Source of the DNA: Opitutia bacterium UBA4506
GTDB taxonomy: Bacteria > Verrucomicrobiota > Verrucomicrobiia > Opitutales > Puniceicoccaceae
Direction of reading: 5' to 3'
DNA: 15,054 nt
Assembly (NCBI GenBank): GCA_002388665.1
Contig: DGMY01000017.1
Coordinates: forward strand, 14,688 to 29,741
Shown here: piece by piece, positions 14,838 to 15,054 of the stretch
Numbering within the stretch: position 1 is the first letter of the stretch
Layout: every line of letters starts with the position of its first letter
Position numbers and translations under genes: made by a program
The notes under the pieces: generated by a model
What the model was told of the DNA's origin: nothing
What the model saw: only the letters and a program-made list of their open reading frames with translations
Databases searched by the model: none

Positions 14838-15054
14838 GGACTTTCCAGTCCGGTGCACATCCTGCACAGGCCGCCGAGAATGAGGACGCAAACGGGTAGG
14901 AAAACCCGTTCTCCCGTACCCTCGAAGTGGTGTAAAAAGGAGAACGGACTTTCCAGTCCGTTTCACGTCCTGAAAAGCCCGCCGCGCATGAGGACGCAAA
15001 CGGGTAGGAAAACCCGTTCTCCTGTACCCTAGAAGTGATGCAAAAAGGAGAACG
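14838..15054. repeat. Right tandem array of REPIN-like units
   Basis: The same repeat as at 1-326, in the same orientation, runs off the window end. The first unit has lost its GGAG head: its hairpin A survives only as GGACT (14838-14842), TTCC, AGTCC (14847-14851), but hairpin B is intact (14891-14897 / 14904-14910, CTCC 14911-14914). A complete unit follows from GGAG 14939, and the next begins at GGAG 15047, a period of 108 bp. The linker CGTACCCTCGAAGTG followed by GTGTAAAAA matches the left array closely. Confidence 0.93.
14939..15022. repeat. Complete REPIN-like unit R2
   Basis: GGAG 14939-14942, hairpin A stems 14943-14950 and 14955-14962 with loop TTCC, hairpin B stems 14999-15005 and 15012-15018 with loop AGGAAA, and CTCC 15019-15022. 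Its length of 84 bp equals that of units L1 and L2. Its hairpin B loop (AGGAAA) matches the first partial left unit rather than L1 and L2 (AAGAAA). Confidence 0.85.

Overview
The window looks like chromosomal DNA of a GC-rich, Gram-negative, PEP-CTERM-bearing bacterium. A member of the Verrucomicrobiota (Opitutae / Puniceicoccales type) is my best guess. The clues are a PEP-CTERM protein ending in VPEP, a short hydrophobic segment and four arginines; a DUF5060/DUF4038-type glycosidase; a giant autotransporter with QSIGGGGG repeats; and several genes without a clear Shine-Dalgarno sequence. This assignment is inference, because the window holds no rRNA or core phylogenetic marker.

Layout. Bases 1-326 carry a tandem array of about 108-bp units, each made of two inverted GGAG-headed palindromes (REP/REPIN-like). 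The minus strand then carries a solute-binding-protein-like gene without a signal peptide (449-1288) and, upstream of it, a DUF4038/GH140-like glycosidase gene (1429-2994). A 391-bp divergent intergenic region follows. Next, on the plus strand, is a 7.1-kb autotransporter adhesin-like locus (3386-10522). It is interrupted by one in-frame TGA at 7520-7522, with the frame and the repeat pattern continuing unchanged on the other side. A minus-strand outer-membrane beta-barrel candidate converges on it (10856-11935). The plus strand then carries a seven-helix membrane PAS histidine kinase (12238-13950) and a small PEP-CTERM surface protein (14077-14775). From 14838 to the window end the same REPIN-like array resumes, in the same orientation as on the left.

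How the genes relate. Most products are envelope or surface proteins: the autotransporter, the barrel protein, the PEP-CTERM protein and a membrane sensor kinase. The glycosidase and binding-protein-like gene form a probable small minus-strand unit for a pectin-type glycan or a related small solute. I see no response regulator, ABC permease or ATPase, exosortase or RAYT transposase, so these partners would have to lie elsewhere.

The two signals most worth a second look are the REPIN-like arrays on both flanks, whose two palindromes keep their pairing through compensatory differences, and the single nonsense codon that splits an otherwise complete autotransporter.
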